A stretch of DNA of 64,000 nucleotides from positions 1 to 64,000 of the forward strand of contig CAZQKR010000003.1 in the NCBI GenBank assembly GCA_964594045.1. Direction: 5' to 3'. This stretch comes from UBA2365 sp964594045. Lineage in GTDB: Bacteria; Bacteroidota; Bacteroidia; Chitinophagales; Saprospiraceae. This document shows, piece by piece, positions 27,041 through 35,441 of this stretch. Position 1 is the stretch's first letter, and every line of letters begins with the position of its first letter. The notes under the pieces were generated by a model. That model was not told the origin of the DNA and made no database searches. It saw only the letters and a program-made list of their open reading frames with translations. Position numbers and translations under genes: made by a program.

Positions 27041-27625
27041 ATGAAAAAATTAGAATCCACTTTGCTGAATATGATCCTTTCGCTTACAATCGTGGCTCTG
27101 GTGTCAGGCGCTTCATTGGGCTTTATGAATGAGCTGACCAAAGGCCCGAAGGAAGAATCCAGGAGACAAAAGCAGGTTGATGCCATCAAGTCTGTCCTGA
27201 CTGAAGTCAACAATGATCCATTTTCAGAACAAATGACTTTGCCCGTTGAAGGATTTAAAGACAGCCTCTATTTTTTCCCGGGTAAGAAAGACGGTATGTT
27301 TACCGGTATGGCTGTGTCTAGTTTTACCAATTCAGGATATAATGGTCTGATCAAACTTATGGTTGGATTCAATATGCAAGGGGAAATCAATAATGTCGCA
27401 GTTTTGGATCAAAAGGAAACACCGGGATTGGGAACAAAAATAACGTCAGAGGCCTTTGTCAGTCAGTTTATTGGAAAAAACCCGGGGCAATTCAGGCTTA
27501 AACCCGCCAAAGACGGAGGAGATGTGGACGCGCTGACCGGAGCCACGATCACTACAAGAGCATATTGTGAGGCTGTTCAGCGGGCTTATGACAGCTTCAT
27601 GAAAGAAAAGGAAACCTTTAAATAA
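27041..27625 (+). CDS. rnfG: Rnf complex subunit G (FMN-binding)
   Basis: A 194-residue subunit with one N-terminal transmembrane helix (about residues 9-28) and an extracytoplasmic FMN-binding domain. The flavin-attachment motif is DALTGATITTRA, with the acceptor Thr near residue 166, and the upstream KETPGLGTKI (about 126-135) is the other conserved family motif. It moves electrons between RnfD and the membrane core. Length is normal. Confidence 0.95.
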   Translation: MKKLESTLLNMILSLTIVALVSGASLGFMNELTKGPKEESRRQKQVDAIKSVLTEVNNDPFSEQMTLPVEGFKDSLYFFPGKKDGMFTGMAVSSFTNSGYNGLIKLMVGFNMQGEINNVAVLDQKETPGLGTKITSEAFVSQFIGKNPGQFRLKPAKDGGDVDALTGATITTRAYCEAVQRAYDSFMKEKETFK

Positions 27626-27669
27626 GGTTTATTGAAAACTGAGTTTTATACATATAAATATAGGCAATC

Positions 27670-28269
27670 ATGAGTAAGATTAGTATTTGGAAAAATTTTA
27701 CAAAAGGTATTATCAAGGAAAATCCTGCTTTTGTCATGCTGTTGGGGATGTGCCCTGTATTGGGTGTTACCACATCAGCTTTCAACGGTTTTGGTATGGG
27801 TATTGCAACTACTTTTGTTTTAGTAATGTCCAACATGGTCGTTTCTCTGGTAAAGAAATTTATACCTGATAAAGTCAGAATTCCGGCATTTATTGTTGTA
27901 ATCGCCACCTTCGTCACAATTGTTGAAATGGTACTGGAAGCATACGTACCATTTCTTTATGAACAGCTGGGAATTTTCATCCCGCTGATCGTGGTGAATT
28001 GCCTTATCCTGGGAAGAGCGGAAAGCTATGCTTCAAAAAACAATGTCGGGTCATCCGTGATCGATGGTCTGGGTATGGGACTGGGTTTTGCATTTGCTTT
28101 GACCGTGTTGGGTGGATTTCGGGAGATCCTTGGAAATGGTACCTTTTTTGATTACAGCCTATTCGGTCCAGAAGCCAATATGATGATACTGTTTATATTA
28201 CCTCCGGGAGCCTTCATCGCATTAGCATACCTTGTCGTTATTTTCAATAAAATTTTTGTTAAAAACTAA
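27670..28269 (+). CDS. rnfE: Rnf complex subunit E
   Basis: A 199-residue integral membrane subunit, one of the two pseudo-symmetric channel subunits. It has the motif NPAFVMLLGMCPVLGVTTSAFNG-type start (short form: LLGMCPVLGV with its conserved Cys, about residues 24-33) and the second symmetric Cys motif VVNCLILGRAESYA (about 105-118). These two Cys bind the membrane-embedded 2Fe-2S cluster shared with RnfA. It lies between rnfG and rnfA. Confidence 0.95.
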   Translation: MSKISIWKNFTKGIIKENPAFVMLLGMCPVLGVTTSAFNGFGMGIATTFVLVMSNMVVSLVKKFIPDKVRIPAFIVVIATFVTIVEMVLEAYVPFLYEQLGIFIPLIVVNCLILGRAESYASKNNVGSSVIDGLGMGLGFAFALTVLGGFREILGNGTFFDYSLFGPEANMMILFILPPGAFIALAYLVVIFNKIFVKN

Positions 28270-28281
28270 TCATAAATTGCC

Positions 28282-28857
28282 ATGGAATATATCTTAATGA
28301 TCATTGCCGCAATTTTTGTCAACAATGTAGTGCTGACACAGTTTTTGGGAATTTGTCCTTTTTTGGGTGTTTCCAAAAAATTGTCCACCGCAGCCGGGAT
28401 GTCCGGAGCAGTTGTATTTGTTATGACCCTTGCAACCCTGGTGACCTATCTGATGTACAATAACATCCTTGTTCCTCTTGGACTCGAGTATCTAAGAACA
28501 ATTACTTTCATACTCGTAATAGCCACATTGGTTCAAATGGTGGAGATCATGCTGAAAAAAGTCAGCCCCGGATTATACAGGGCACTTGGAGTGTTTCTGC
28601 CCCTGATTACCACCAACTGCGCTGTTTTAGGGATAGCTATTGTTGTTTTAGATCTGCCTGATCCGTCACTCATCAAAGCCATCGTTTATACTTTAGGGAT
28701 ATCACTTGGATTCGGCCTCGCCATCATCCTGTTTTCCAGTATCCGGGAACATCTGGAATTGATGAATATACCCAAAGGAATGAAGGGAGTTCCCATCGCA
28801 TTGCTGGTTGCAGGATTGTTGTCACTTGCTTTCATGGGATTTACAGGCCTGGTGTAA
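28282..28857 (+). CDS. rnfA: Rnf complex subunit A
   Basis: A 191-residue integral membrane subunit, paralogous to RnfE. Motifs are NNVVLTQFLGICPFLGVS (Cys about residue 25) and LITTNCAVLGIAIV (Cys about 113), the two cluster-binding Cys positions. Six membrane helices are expected. It is the last gene of the rseC-rnfBCDGEA operon; the following 320 bp are AT-rich and hold no gene. With RnfB-E, the set is complete for a ferredoxin:NAD+ oxidoreductase that pumps Na+ or H+. Confidence 0.96.
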   Translation: MEYILMIIAAIFVNNVVLTQFLGICPFLGVSKKLSTAAGMSGAVVFVMTLATLVTYLMYNNILVPLGLEYLRTITFILVIATLVQMVEIMLKKVSPGLYRALGVFLPLITTNCAVLGIAIVVLDLPDPSLIKAIVYTLGISLGFGLAIILFSSIREHLELMNIPKGMKGVPIALLVAGLLSLAFMGFTGLV

Positions 28858-29180
28858 TTTAATATTTTGTCCCAAAATAATTCACCAAAAAGAATTAAAA
28901 AAATATTTTATTTCGAATTACTTGTTTCAAAACCCAAATTGCAGTATTAAAATAAATAAATATTGAATTATTAAAATTATATTTTAAAATATTTTAGATT
29001 TCAAAATTTAAGTTATTTTATTTTTTACTTTTAAAAGTGAATTAATTGAAAAAAATCAGGAAATCCCTTGGCTTTTGTAAAAAATGATCTATTTTTGAAT
29101 TTCAAATTTGTTTTTTTCTTCATTTAAAATTTATTGCCTATAAGTTGCTGACATCTACATAACAAAATTTTGAAAAGTTT
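28858..29180. other. Strongly AT-rich intergenic region
   Basis: 323 bp without a gene between rnfA and the sigma factor. It has the promoter-like element at 29068-29097; no clear terminator for the rnf operon was seen. Confidence 0.6.
29068..29097 (+). promoter_or_regulatory. Bacteroidota-type promoter for the sigma factor gene
   Basis: TTG (29068-29070), 19-nt spacer, TATTTTTG (29090-29097), an exact -7 match; about 80 bp before the sigma factor start. Confidence 0.5.
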
Positions 29181-29768
29181 ATGTGTAAAGATGTTATGGC
29201 AATGAGTGATCAGGAGCTGATCAAATCTTACATGGAAGGCAATGAAAATTCATTCAGCATTTTACTGGACAGACACAAAAGCAAGATTTTTACATCTATT
29301 TATCTTTTTGTGAAAGACAGGGAAATGGCAGAGGACATCTTCCAGGATGTTTTTATCAAGATCATCAAATCGCTTAAAAAAGGTAAATACAATCATCAGG
29401 GAAAATTCCTGCAATGGGCGATGAGGATCTCCTATAATATGTGTGTGGATCATTTCAGGAAATCCAAAAGAAGGACCAAATTATCTCCGACTGAAACATT
29501 TGATATCTTCGATGTGCTCGAATCACCGGAAGATAACATTGAGCAATCCATCATCAAGAACCAGGTCCATCAGAAAGTCAGGACTATCGTGGATAAGCTG
29601 CCGGACGAACAGCGCGAAGTGGTTATATTGAGACATTATGCAGACATGAGTTTCAAAGAAATCGCCCAACTCACCGATGTGAGTATCAACACCGCCCTCG
29701 GTAGAATGCGATACGCCCTGATCAACATGCGTAAAGTGATCGAAGAAGAAAGGATACAACTGGTTTGA
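29181..29768 (+). CDS. ECF-type RNA polymerase sigma factor
   Basis: A 195-residue sigma-70 family protein. Region 2 is at about residues 20-95 (ILLDRHKSKIFTSIYLFVKD, EDIFQDVFIKIIKSL, then the -10 recognition helix KFLQWAMRISYNMCVDHFRKSKR). Region 4 is at about 130-185 (KLPDEQREVVILRHYADMSFKEIAQL, with the helix-turn-helix SINTALGRMRYAL). There is no adjacent anti-sigma gene; the gene is followed at once by a terminator. Other in-frame ATGs lie at 29196 and 29202; the last (MSDQELIK) looks like the usual family start. Confidence 0.93.
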   Translation: MCKDVMAMSDQELIKSYMEGNENSFSILLDRHKSKIFTSIYLFVKDREMAEDIFQDVFIKIIKSLKKGKYNHQGKFLQWAMRISYNMCVDHFRKSKRRTKLSPTETFDIFDVLESPEDNIEQSIIKNQVHQKVRTIVDKLPDEQREVVILRHYADMSFKEIAQLTDVSINTALGRMRYALINMRKVIEEERIQLV

Positions 29769-29803
29769 ACAAGTTTGTGAAAAGTAATAAGTATGTTTTT
29801 ATT

Positions 29804-29843
29804 AAATGGCCATGAGGAGTGTTGTTCCCATGGCCATTTTCTT
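29804..29843 (+). terminator. Rho-independent terminator after the sigma factor gene
   Basis: Perfect 11-bp stem AAATGGCCATG / CATGGCCATTT (29804-29814 and 29829-29839), loop of 14 nt, followed by T-rich sequence. 36 bp after the stop codon. Confidence 0.75.
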
Positions 29844-29851
29844 TAACAACA

Positions 29852-29879
29852 AAGGGTTCCAACCGATGTCAGAACCCTT
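29852..29879 (-). terminator. Possible terminator of the minus-strand gene at 29919
   Basis: 8-bp stem AAGGGTTC / GAACCCTT with a 12-nt loop. On the minus strand it is followed only by a weak T-rich stretch, so it is less certain. Confidence 0.45.
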
Positions 29880-29918
29880 ATAAAAAGCAGAGTTTTATAT
29901 GTATGGAAAATCAACCAA

Positions 29919-30671
29919 CTAAAACAGGATGCCTAGTTTCAAGGTAAACCTTCTGTACAAAATATCTCTTTCAACAAAATCTGAACCTCTCGGAACCCCC
30001 CACCAAAAACTGCTGAGATCCTGTTTATAATATCCTTTCTGAAAAGTCAACCCCCCTTCCAAAGCAAAACTTACATTACTGCTTCCTGAAAACCTGTACC
30101 CGAAAGACGGATTGAAATAATATCCTCCGTTCGCTTCAATAAAAGTTTCATCCATGTGAATAAAACCATATCCACCCTTGAATGCATAATAGGGGGAAAA
30201 ATTCTTTTCAAATAAAAATCCCCTTACTTCCCCGGCTAAAACATAATAAATGTCGTTTGTTCCCTGATCATAATTGGCTATACCCAGGTTCAGCCCGAAT
30301 CCTAACCTTCTGTCCAACAAGTAGCCTAAAGAATGGTCCAGTTCAATTCCCATTACCGTTTCGGAAGAAATTCTGCCCGGCAAAAACCCCAATGAAGTCT
30401 GATTGTACAATCCTTTGTTCCTGAAGCTGTAGACAGGGCCTGACCTGGCTGCAAGGCTTTTATGCTTTATCTTTTGGATGGAACTGTAGCTGATAGTGAC
30501 TTCATTTCCACCTAAATCCATCTTGATGTATTGATTTTCCCGGAATTCAATCATTTTCCCTTCAAGTACGCTCCCGTCTTTCAGATAAACGATGGAAATA
30601 AAATCATTTTGCTGGGCACTTGAGCCAAGAGCCATTCCGATAAAACACAATATGTACAACAACCTTCTCAT
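29919..30671 (-). CDS. Putative outer-membrane beta-barrel protein
   Basis: A 250-residue protein of unknown function. A signal peptide (MRRLLYILCFIGMALGSSAQ) is followed by a short SH3-like segment (IVYLKDGSVLEGKMIEFRENQYIKM-type strands, then ISYSSIQKIKHK), often seen ahead of barrels in Bacteroidota. The rest alternates polar and aromatic residues in strands (YYAFKGGYGFIHM, YYFNPSFGYRF) and ends in LKLGILF, with a terminal Phe typical of outer-membrane proteins. It lies 49 bp downstream of the LVIVD-repeat lipoprotein gene on the same strand and may be in one transcript. Confidence 0.7.
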   Translation of the reverse strand: MRRLLYILCFIGMALGSSAQQNDFISIVYLKDGSVLEGKMIEFRENQYIKMDLGGNEVTISYSSIQKIKHKSLAARSGPVYSFRNKGLYNQTSLGFLPGRISSETVMGIELDHSLGYLLDRRLGFGLNLGIANYDQGTNDIYYVLAGEVRGFLFEKNFSPYYAFKGGYGFIHMDETFIEANGGYYFNPSFGYRFSGSSNVSFALEGGLTFQKGYYKQDLSSFWWGVPRGSDFVERDILYRRFTLKLGILF

Positions 30672-30720
30672 CTTTATCTTTTATATGGTCATGATTAAAT
30701 TTAGATCCAATGCTTTCGGA

Positions 30721-31983
30721 TCACCTGGCCACAGCAATATGGCTTAAAAGTTTCAGATCTTTTGGATCCTTGCTGTCAAACTGATAAAATCCGGTTGTGC
30801 CGATCAACAACAAAAGGTCATTTTTAAGTGAAATCACATCATAACCGTTCAATTCCCTGTAACTGAAAAGCAGGTTTTTATCAATTTGCTCAAGATCTGC
30901 CACACCAAATACTTTAAGGCCATAATCTCCTTCACACAGGTAAAGGACATCATTTCTGACAGCCAATCCATGCGGGTGATCCATCGGATAGCTTTTGATG
31001 AATTTAGGATTCATTGGATCCTTGATATCCACTATATCCAGTTGATTGGAAAATGTTTCACACCGGGTTCCGTCTCTAAGGGTAATAAATGCGATATCAT
31101 TTTCAACGACTACAGGATCGCACGCATTTGCATGCCCAAAGAATGAAGCATAGTAGGGGTTGGACGGGTTGCTGATGTTATAAATGTACATCCCGCTGGT
31201 TGAACCGACAAACAACAAGTCCTTATAGGGAAAGATCGTTTCAATATTCCAGCCCATCAATTCACTGTCAACATTCAATGGTTCCCCGGAAACGGATAAT
31301 TTCCAGGATCTTAATGTGCTTTGGTCAACGGTATAAAGATGATCCTGAGAAATGGTGAAACGAGCCATGGATCCTCCTATTCCAGAACCACCACTACTGC
31401 TGCCGGCTCCATTATCCATCGCTACAAAAATATCACCTCTTTCTGAAAACCAGCTCTGATTGAATCTTACGTCATTACAATCCACTTCTATGGTTACATC
31501 AGTTTCGTTATAATATACGAGGTATCCCAGTTCACCCTGAATTCCAAAAAGATAAAAAACATCTTCCTGTCTGTCAATCAGTTTTGGCTTACTGATGTCC
31601 CGGATATCTATGGTCAGCAAATCCACATAACTGTCTGCATATAAAAATCCATTGTTGATCGCCATATCCACATTGCCCGGAATGGCAATAAATCCAAGTG
31701 CAACAGGATTTTTGGGGTCGCTGTTGTCAAAAACATGGATACCTTCCCTCAATTCATTGATCAGCAAGTAGTTTTGGTAAACATAGATCTTTCCGGGTTG
31801 CTTCAGTTCACGTGAAGGTTCCTTTTGAATATCAATCCGAAAAGCCTGTGGTTTCAGATAAACCGGAGTATATTGTACAAACGTACGTTCTGCTTCACAT
31901 TTGTCTTCGAGGCAGGACTGAAAAAAAACTGAACTACTGATCATCAACAGGACGGCAGCAAAATAAATATTGATATGTTTCAT
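30721..31983 (-). CDS. LVIVD-repeat lipoprotein (beta-propeller)
   Basis: A 420-residue lipoprotein: signal peptide with lipobox FFQSC (Cys about residue 24). The mature part is a beta-propeller of LVIVD-type repeats, seen as GIHVFDNSDPKNPVALGFI, LLTIDIRDISKPKLI, MYIYNISNPSNPYYASF and LDIVDIKDPMNPKFI. It also has a Gly/Ser-rich loop (GAGSSSGGSGIGGS, about residue 200). Such proteins sit on the cell surface or periplasmic leaflet; the binding partner is unknown. It precedes the barrel gene at 29919 on the same strand. Confidence 0.82.
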   Translation of the reverse strand: MKHINIYFAAVLLMISSSVFFQSCLEDKCEAERTFVQYTPVYLKPQAFRIDIQKEPSRELKQPGKIYVYQNYLLINELREGIHVFDNSDPKNPVALGFIAIPGNVDMAINNGFLYADSYVDLLTIDIRDISKPKLIDRQEDVFYLFGIQGELGYLVYYNETDVTIEVDCNDVRFNQSWFSERGDIFVAMDNGAGSSSGGSGIGGSMARFTISQDHLYTVDQSTLRSWKLSVSGEPLNVDSELMGWNIETIFPYKDLLFVGSTSGMYIYNISNPSNPYYASFFGHANACDPVVVENDIAFITLRDGTRCETFSNQLDIVDIKDPMNPKFIKSYPMDHPHGLAVRNDVLYLCEGDYGLKVFGVADLEQIDKNLLFSYRELNGYDVISLKNDLLLLIGTTGFYQFDSKDPKDLKLLSHIAVAR

Positions 31984-32182
31984 TTTTTTTAATTTTTAAA
32001 TTTTCTAAAAAGTCAACCGCGAGGAGTTGGTAATTGATCAATTGAAGACCAGTTAACCACAATCAGTAAGACCTGATTACATATAAAAAGGTTGGGTTGT
32101 GCATTATTTTTTTATAAGGCATCGTTAAGATATTTTTATTTTGCATGCCGGGGCAATTAAAATAATTAAAGTAACAAAATAC

Positions 32183-32215
32183 TTTGAAGTGCTAAAAGCA
32201 AAAGTTTTACATTTG
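32183..32215 (+). promoter_or_regulatory. Bacteroidota-type promoter for the PBP1A gene
   Basis: TTTG (32183-32186), 21-nt spacer, TACATTTG (32208-32215), both boxes exact. Expected start of transcription about 32222, 14 nt before the ATG at 32236. Confidence 0.6.
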
Positions 32216-32235
32216 TAATACGAAGTTAGACATCG

Positions 32236-35073
32236 ATGGAAAACAATCTCAAAAAATCTCAGGATAAAATGATATACAGGATAAAAGCCATGGTATCCAC
32301 TGTCACCACTTTTATCCTTAAGAAGACCGCACCGGTTTGGACTCCTGTTTATGATTTTTTGGTCAAATATCTTGATCCTTATTATAAAAAGTTATGGATC
32401 CCGGTAAAAAACAAGTACAAAATCTGGACAGAACCGATAAGGATTTGGCACAGAAGGCTGAAGGCTGTAAATCCTTTTCTGGCTGGTCTGATCAAATGGA
32501 CCTATGATATAGGCAGATACGGCATTTATTTTCTCTTCACACTCATCTTTTTTTCATGGATCGGCATTTTCGGGCATATGCCTTCCCGGAAAGAGTTGAA
32601 AAACATTCAGAATGCGACTACCACCGAGATCTATACCGCAGATTCTGTCCTGATCGGGCGTTTTTACATAGAAGACCGGACAGAAATCGCCCTTGAGAAC
32701 ATTTCACCCTTTGTGATTACAGCGCTTCTGGCAGTTGAAGATAAAAGATTTTTTGAACACAGCGGTATTGATCTGAGATCCTGGATGAGGGTTTTCAAGG
32801 GAATTGCCACCAATTCCCGTCAGCTCGGAGGCGGATCAACCCTTTCGCAACAATTGGCAAAAAACCTGTACCCGAGAAGAAATTACTGGATTCCGGGTAT
32901 CAGTCTTCTGATCAATAAAATACGGGAAAATGTTATTTCCATCAAGCTCGAAAATATTTACAATAAGGAAGAGTTATTATCTCTTTATTTAAATACTGTG
33001 CCTTTTGGCGGCGATCGTTTCGGAATTCATGTGGGAGCCAAATATTTTTATAATAAAAAAGCCAAAGAGCTGAATGCTGCAGAATCTGCTACGCTCATCG
33101 GCATGCTGAAAGCCACAACTGCGCTGGATCCTGTCCGAAATCCGGATAATTCTAAAAAACGGAGAAATCTTGTTTTATCCAAAATGGTAGAAAACAGTGA
33201 CTTCGTTTTTAATGATGATGCATTGGCCACCGTTACAAGACATATTAAAAACGGTAGGCTTTCACGTGAAGAATTTGAAAAAATCAAGGATAAACCTGTT
33301 GGCGCACGAAGATACACCACAGATGAGCACATACAGGGCAAAGCCGCTTATTTCAAGGAGTATTTGCGCATAAAGGTGATGCCGGATATCCTGAAAAACC
33401 TGCGGAAAAAGGATGGGTCCAACTACAATCTTTACCGGGACGGACTGAAGATCTATACAACCCTGGATAGCAGGATGCAGGAATATGCAGAAGAAGCTGT
33501 CAAAAAACAATTGAATACCCTGCAGGATAGATTTGATGAACATTGGCGAGGTTTTACTGATGAAAAACCCTGGCAAAATGACAAATGGCTGAAAGAACAG
33601 CTAACGCGTAGCGAGAGATACCTGAAAATGAAAGATGAATCAATCCCTGATTCCATCATCGCAAGGGTCTTCAAAACACCGGTTAATATGACAGTGTTTT
33701 CCTGGAAAAACGGAGGCGAGGATGTGGACACGATGATGTCTCCTGTTGACAGTATCATGCATTACTTTTTAACACTCAACAGCGGATTTCTGGCAATGGA
33801 TCACACCAACGGACAAATTAAATCATGGGTTGGCGGGATCAATTTCAAATATTTTCAGTACGACCATGTTTTGACCAGAAGGCAGGTCGGATCAACTTTC
33901 AAACCGGTTGTTTATGCAGCCGCATTGCAGGATAGCGTTAAGCCCTGCGATTATTTTAAAAATGAAATACATACTATAGATGACTGGACACCAAGTAATT
34001 CGGACGGTGTGTATGGGGGTTATGTCAGTATGACCGGCGGGCTTACCTATTCCATCAACACCATAGCTGCCCAGATGATTGAAAAAGTAGGTATTCAGAC
34101 CGCAATTAACCTTGCAAGGAAGATGGGTGTAACATCACCAATGCCTTTTGAATGGGGAATTTCGTTAGGTTCAGCTGATCTGTCCCTTTATGAAATGGTC
34201 AAGGTATTCGGTACCATAGCCAACAAAGGGATCAGGCCTGAACCGATAGCTGTTTTGACAGTTAAAGATAAAGATGGTAATATTATTTACGATCATGAAA
34301 AAGAGTCCCGCCGAAGCTTATCCCGGGAAGCTGATTTACGCGCTTTAACAGAGGAAGAAGCAGCCATATTGACCAAAATGCTGAGAACCGTGGTCGATCA
34401 GGGAACGGCCAGAGGTTTTCGTTATGCGCACCTGGGGCCGGGTGCATATGAGTTTGCAGGTAAAACCGGTACTTCACAGAATCAGTCAGACGGTTGGTTC
34501 ATCGCTTACAATCCACGGATCGTAACCGGAGCCTGGGTTGGCGGGCCAAGTCCATCCGTCAGATTCAGATGGATGAGTCTGGGACAGGGTTCGGCCACTG
34601 CATTGCCTATCGTAGGAGAATTTTGGAGGTCTATATTAAACGACCGAAAACACAGGGAGCTCGGCACGCTGAGGTTTGAGGAAAGCCCCGAAATTGCAGG
34701 AATGTTCAATTGCCCGGGGAAGTTGCCATTTTCTCCTCAAATGCTGCAGGCCTTGATGCAGGAACCGCAGATCAGGGATTCCATTATCAGGTACGGTTAT
34801 CGCGACCTGGACCTGCTGATCCAATCCATCAATGAACCATGGATGGGCGAAATGGATGGATTTGAGCCGGAACAGCCTGAAAATGAATTCACTCAGGAAG
34901 GTGAGATCAGGACATTTGGTGAAAGCGGAAGATCAGTAGATGACATTCTGAAGGATTGGGCCAAAAGGCGCATGGAAAAACAAAGAATGGAAGAAGCAGC
35001 ATCTCAAGCTGAAGAGGTTCCTGAAGAAGATGCCGCAGAGGAACAGAACATCAACGGTGAAATAATTGAATAG
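32236..35073 (+). CDS. Penicillin-binding protein 1A (bifunctional transglycosylase/transpeptidase)
   Basis: A 945-residue class A PBP that polymerises and crosslinks peptidoglycan. A long basic cytoplasmic N-terminus precedes a transmembrane helix at about residues 97-117. The GT51 domain has AVEDKRFFEHSGID (catalytic Glu about 166) and GGGSTLSQQLAKNLYP (about 196-211). The transpeptidase domain has SxxK in VGSTFKPV (Ser about 553), SxN in YSINT (about 612-614) and KTG in AGKTGTS (about 742-744). The C-terminal tail (about 870-945) is acidic and Glu/Gln-rich, probably disordered. All catalytic motifs are present. It stands alone with a well-formed promoter. Confidence 0.95.
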   Translation: MENNLKKSQDKMIYRIKAMVSTVTTFILKKTAPVWTPVYDFLVKYLDPYYKKLWIPVKNKYKIWTEPIRIWHRRLKAVNPFLAGLIKWTYDIGRYGIYFLFTLIFFSWIGIFGHMPSRKELKNIQNATTTEIYTADSVLIGRFYIEDRTEIALENISPFVITALLAVEDKRFFEHSGIDLRSWMRVFKGIATNSRQLGGGSTLSQQLAKNLYPRRNYWIPGISLLINKIRENVISIKLENIYNKEELLSLYLNTVPFGGDRFGIHVGAKYFYNKKAKELNAAESATLIGMLKATTALDPVRNPDNSKKRRNLVLSKMVENSDFVFNDDALATVTRHIKNGRLSREEFEKIKDKPVGARRYTTDEHIQGKAAYFKEYLRIKVMPDILKNLRKKDGSNYNLYRDGLKIYTTLDSRMQEYAEEAVKKQLNTLQDRFDEHWRGFTDEKPWQNDKWLKEQLTRSERYLKMKDESIPDSIIARVFKTPVNMTVFSWKNGGEDVDTMMSPVDSIMHYFLTLNSGFLAMDHTNGQIKSWVGGINFKYFQYDHVLTRRQVGSTFKPVVYAAALQDSVKPCDYFKNEIHTIDDWTPSNSDGVYGGYVSMTGGLTYSINTIAAQMIEKVGIQTAINLARKMGVTSPMPFEWGISLGSADLSLYEMVKVFGTIANKGIRPEPIAVLTVKDKDGNIIYDHEKESRRSLSREADLRALTEEEAAILTKMLRTVVDQGTARGFRYAHLGPGAYEFAGKTGTSQNQSDGWFIAYNPRIVTGAWVGGPSPSVRFRWMSLGQGSATALPIVGEFWRSILNDRKHRELGTLRFEESPEIAGMFNCPGKLPFSPQMLQALMQEPQIRDSIIRYGYRDLDLLIQSINEPWMGEMDGFEPEQPENEFTQEGEIRTFGESGRSVDDILKDWAKRRMEKQRMEEAASQAEEVPEEDAAEEQNINGEIIE

Positions 35074-35441
35074 CAGAGGTTTTCTGTTTTATTTTCAGAA
35101 TTGAGTTATATGCGGTGAAGTTGAGTCCATTCACTTTTTTTTCATTTTCATCCACAATGAACCGGATAATGACTGTGCTTCCAGCAAAAATGGAAATATC
35201 AGTAATTTCCCTATTATTACTCATATAATCAGTTATTTTAGAAATTATACTCCGGGTTTAATAAATAATTCCTGTGATTCCCAAATTAAATTTGGCATAA
35301 AATGACTGTTTATCAAACGCTCATAAATATACATTCTGATCATATATTTCTGATCTACAAGCGCCTGTTTGCCCGATCAACAGTTTTCCCTATATTAGCA
35401 GCTTTTTTAAAGCTTATTACTTAATTCTAAAATAACAATGT
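35074..35441. other. Intergenic region before the acyl-CoA dehydrogenase-synthase locus
   Basis: 368 bp with no supportable gene. A promoter-like element lies at 35368-35398; nothing else notable seen. Confidence 0.6.
35368..35398 (+). promoter_or_regulatory. Possible promoter of the synthase locus
   Basis: TTTG (35368-35371), 19-nt spacer, TATATTAG (35391-35398), one mismatch from TAnnTTTG. 43 bp before the dehydrogenase start. Confidence 0.4.

Noticed and set aside
23781..28857. Na+-translocating NQR as the identity of the operon
   Set aside because: RnfB with its many Fe-S motifs, RnfC with two 4Fe-4S motifs and the B-C-D-G-E-A order are Rnf; no NqrA or NqrF-like gene.
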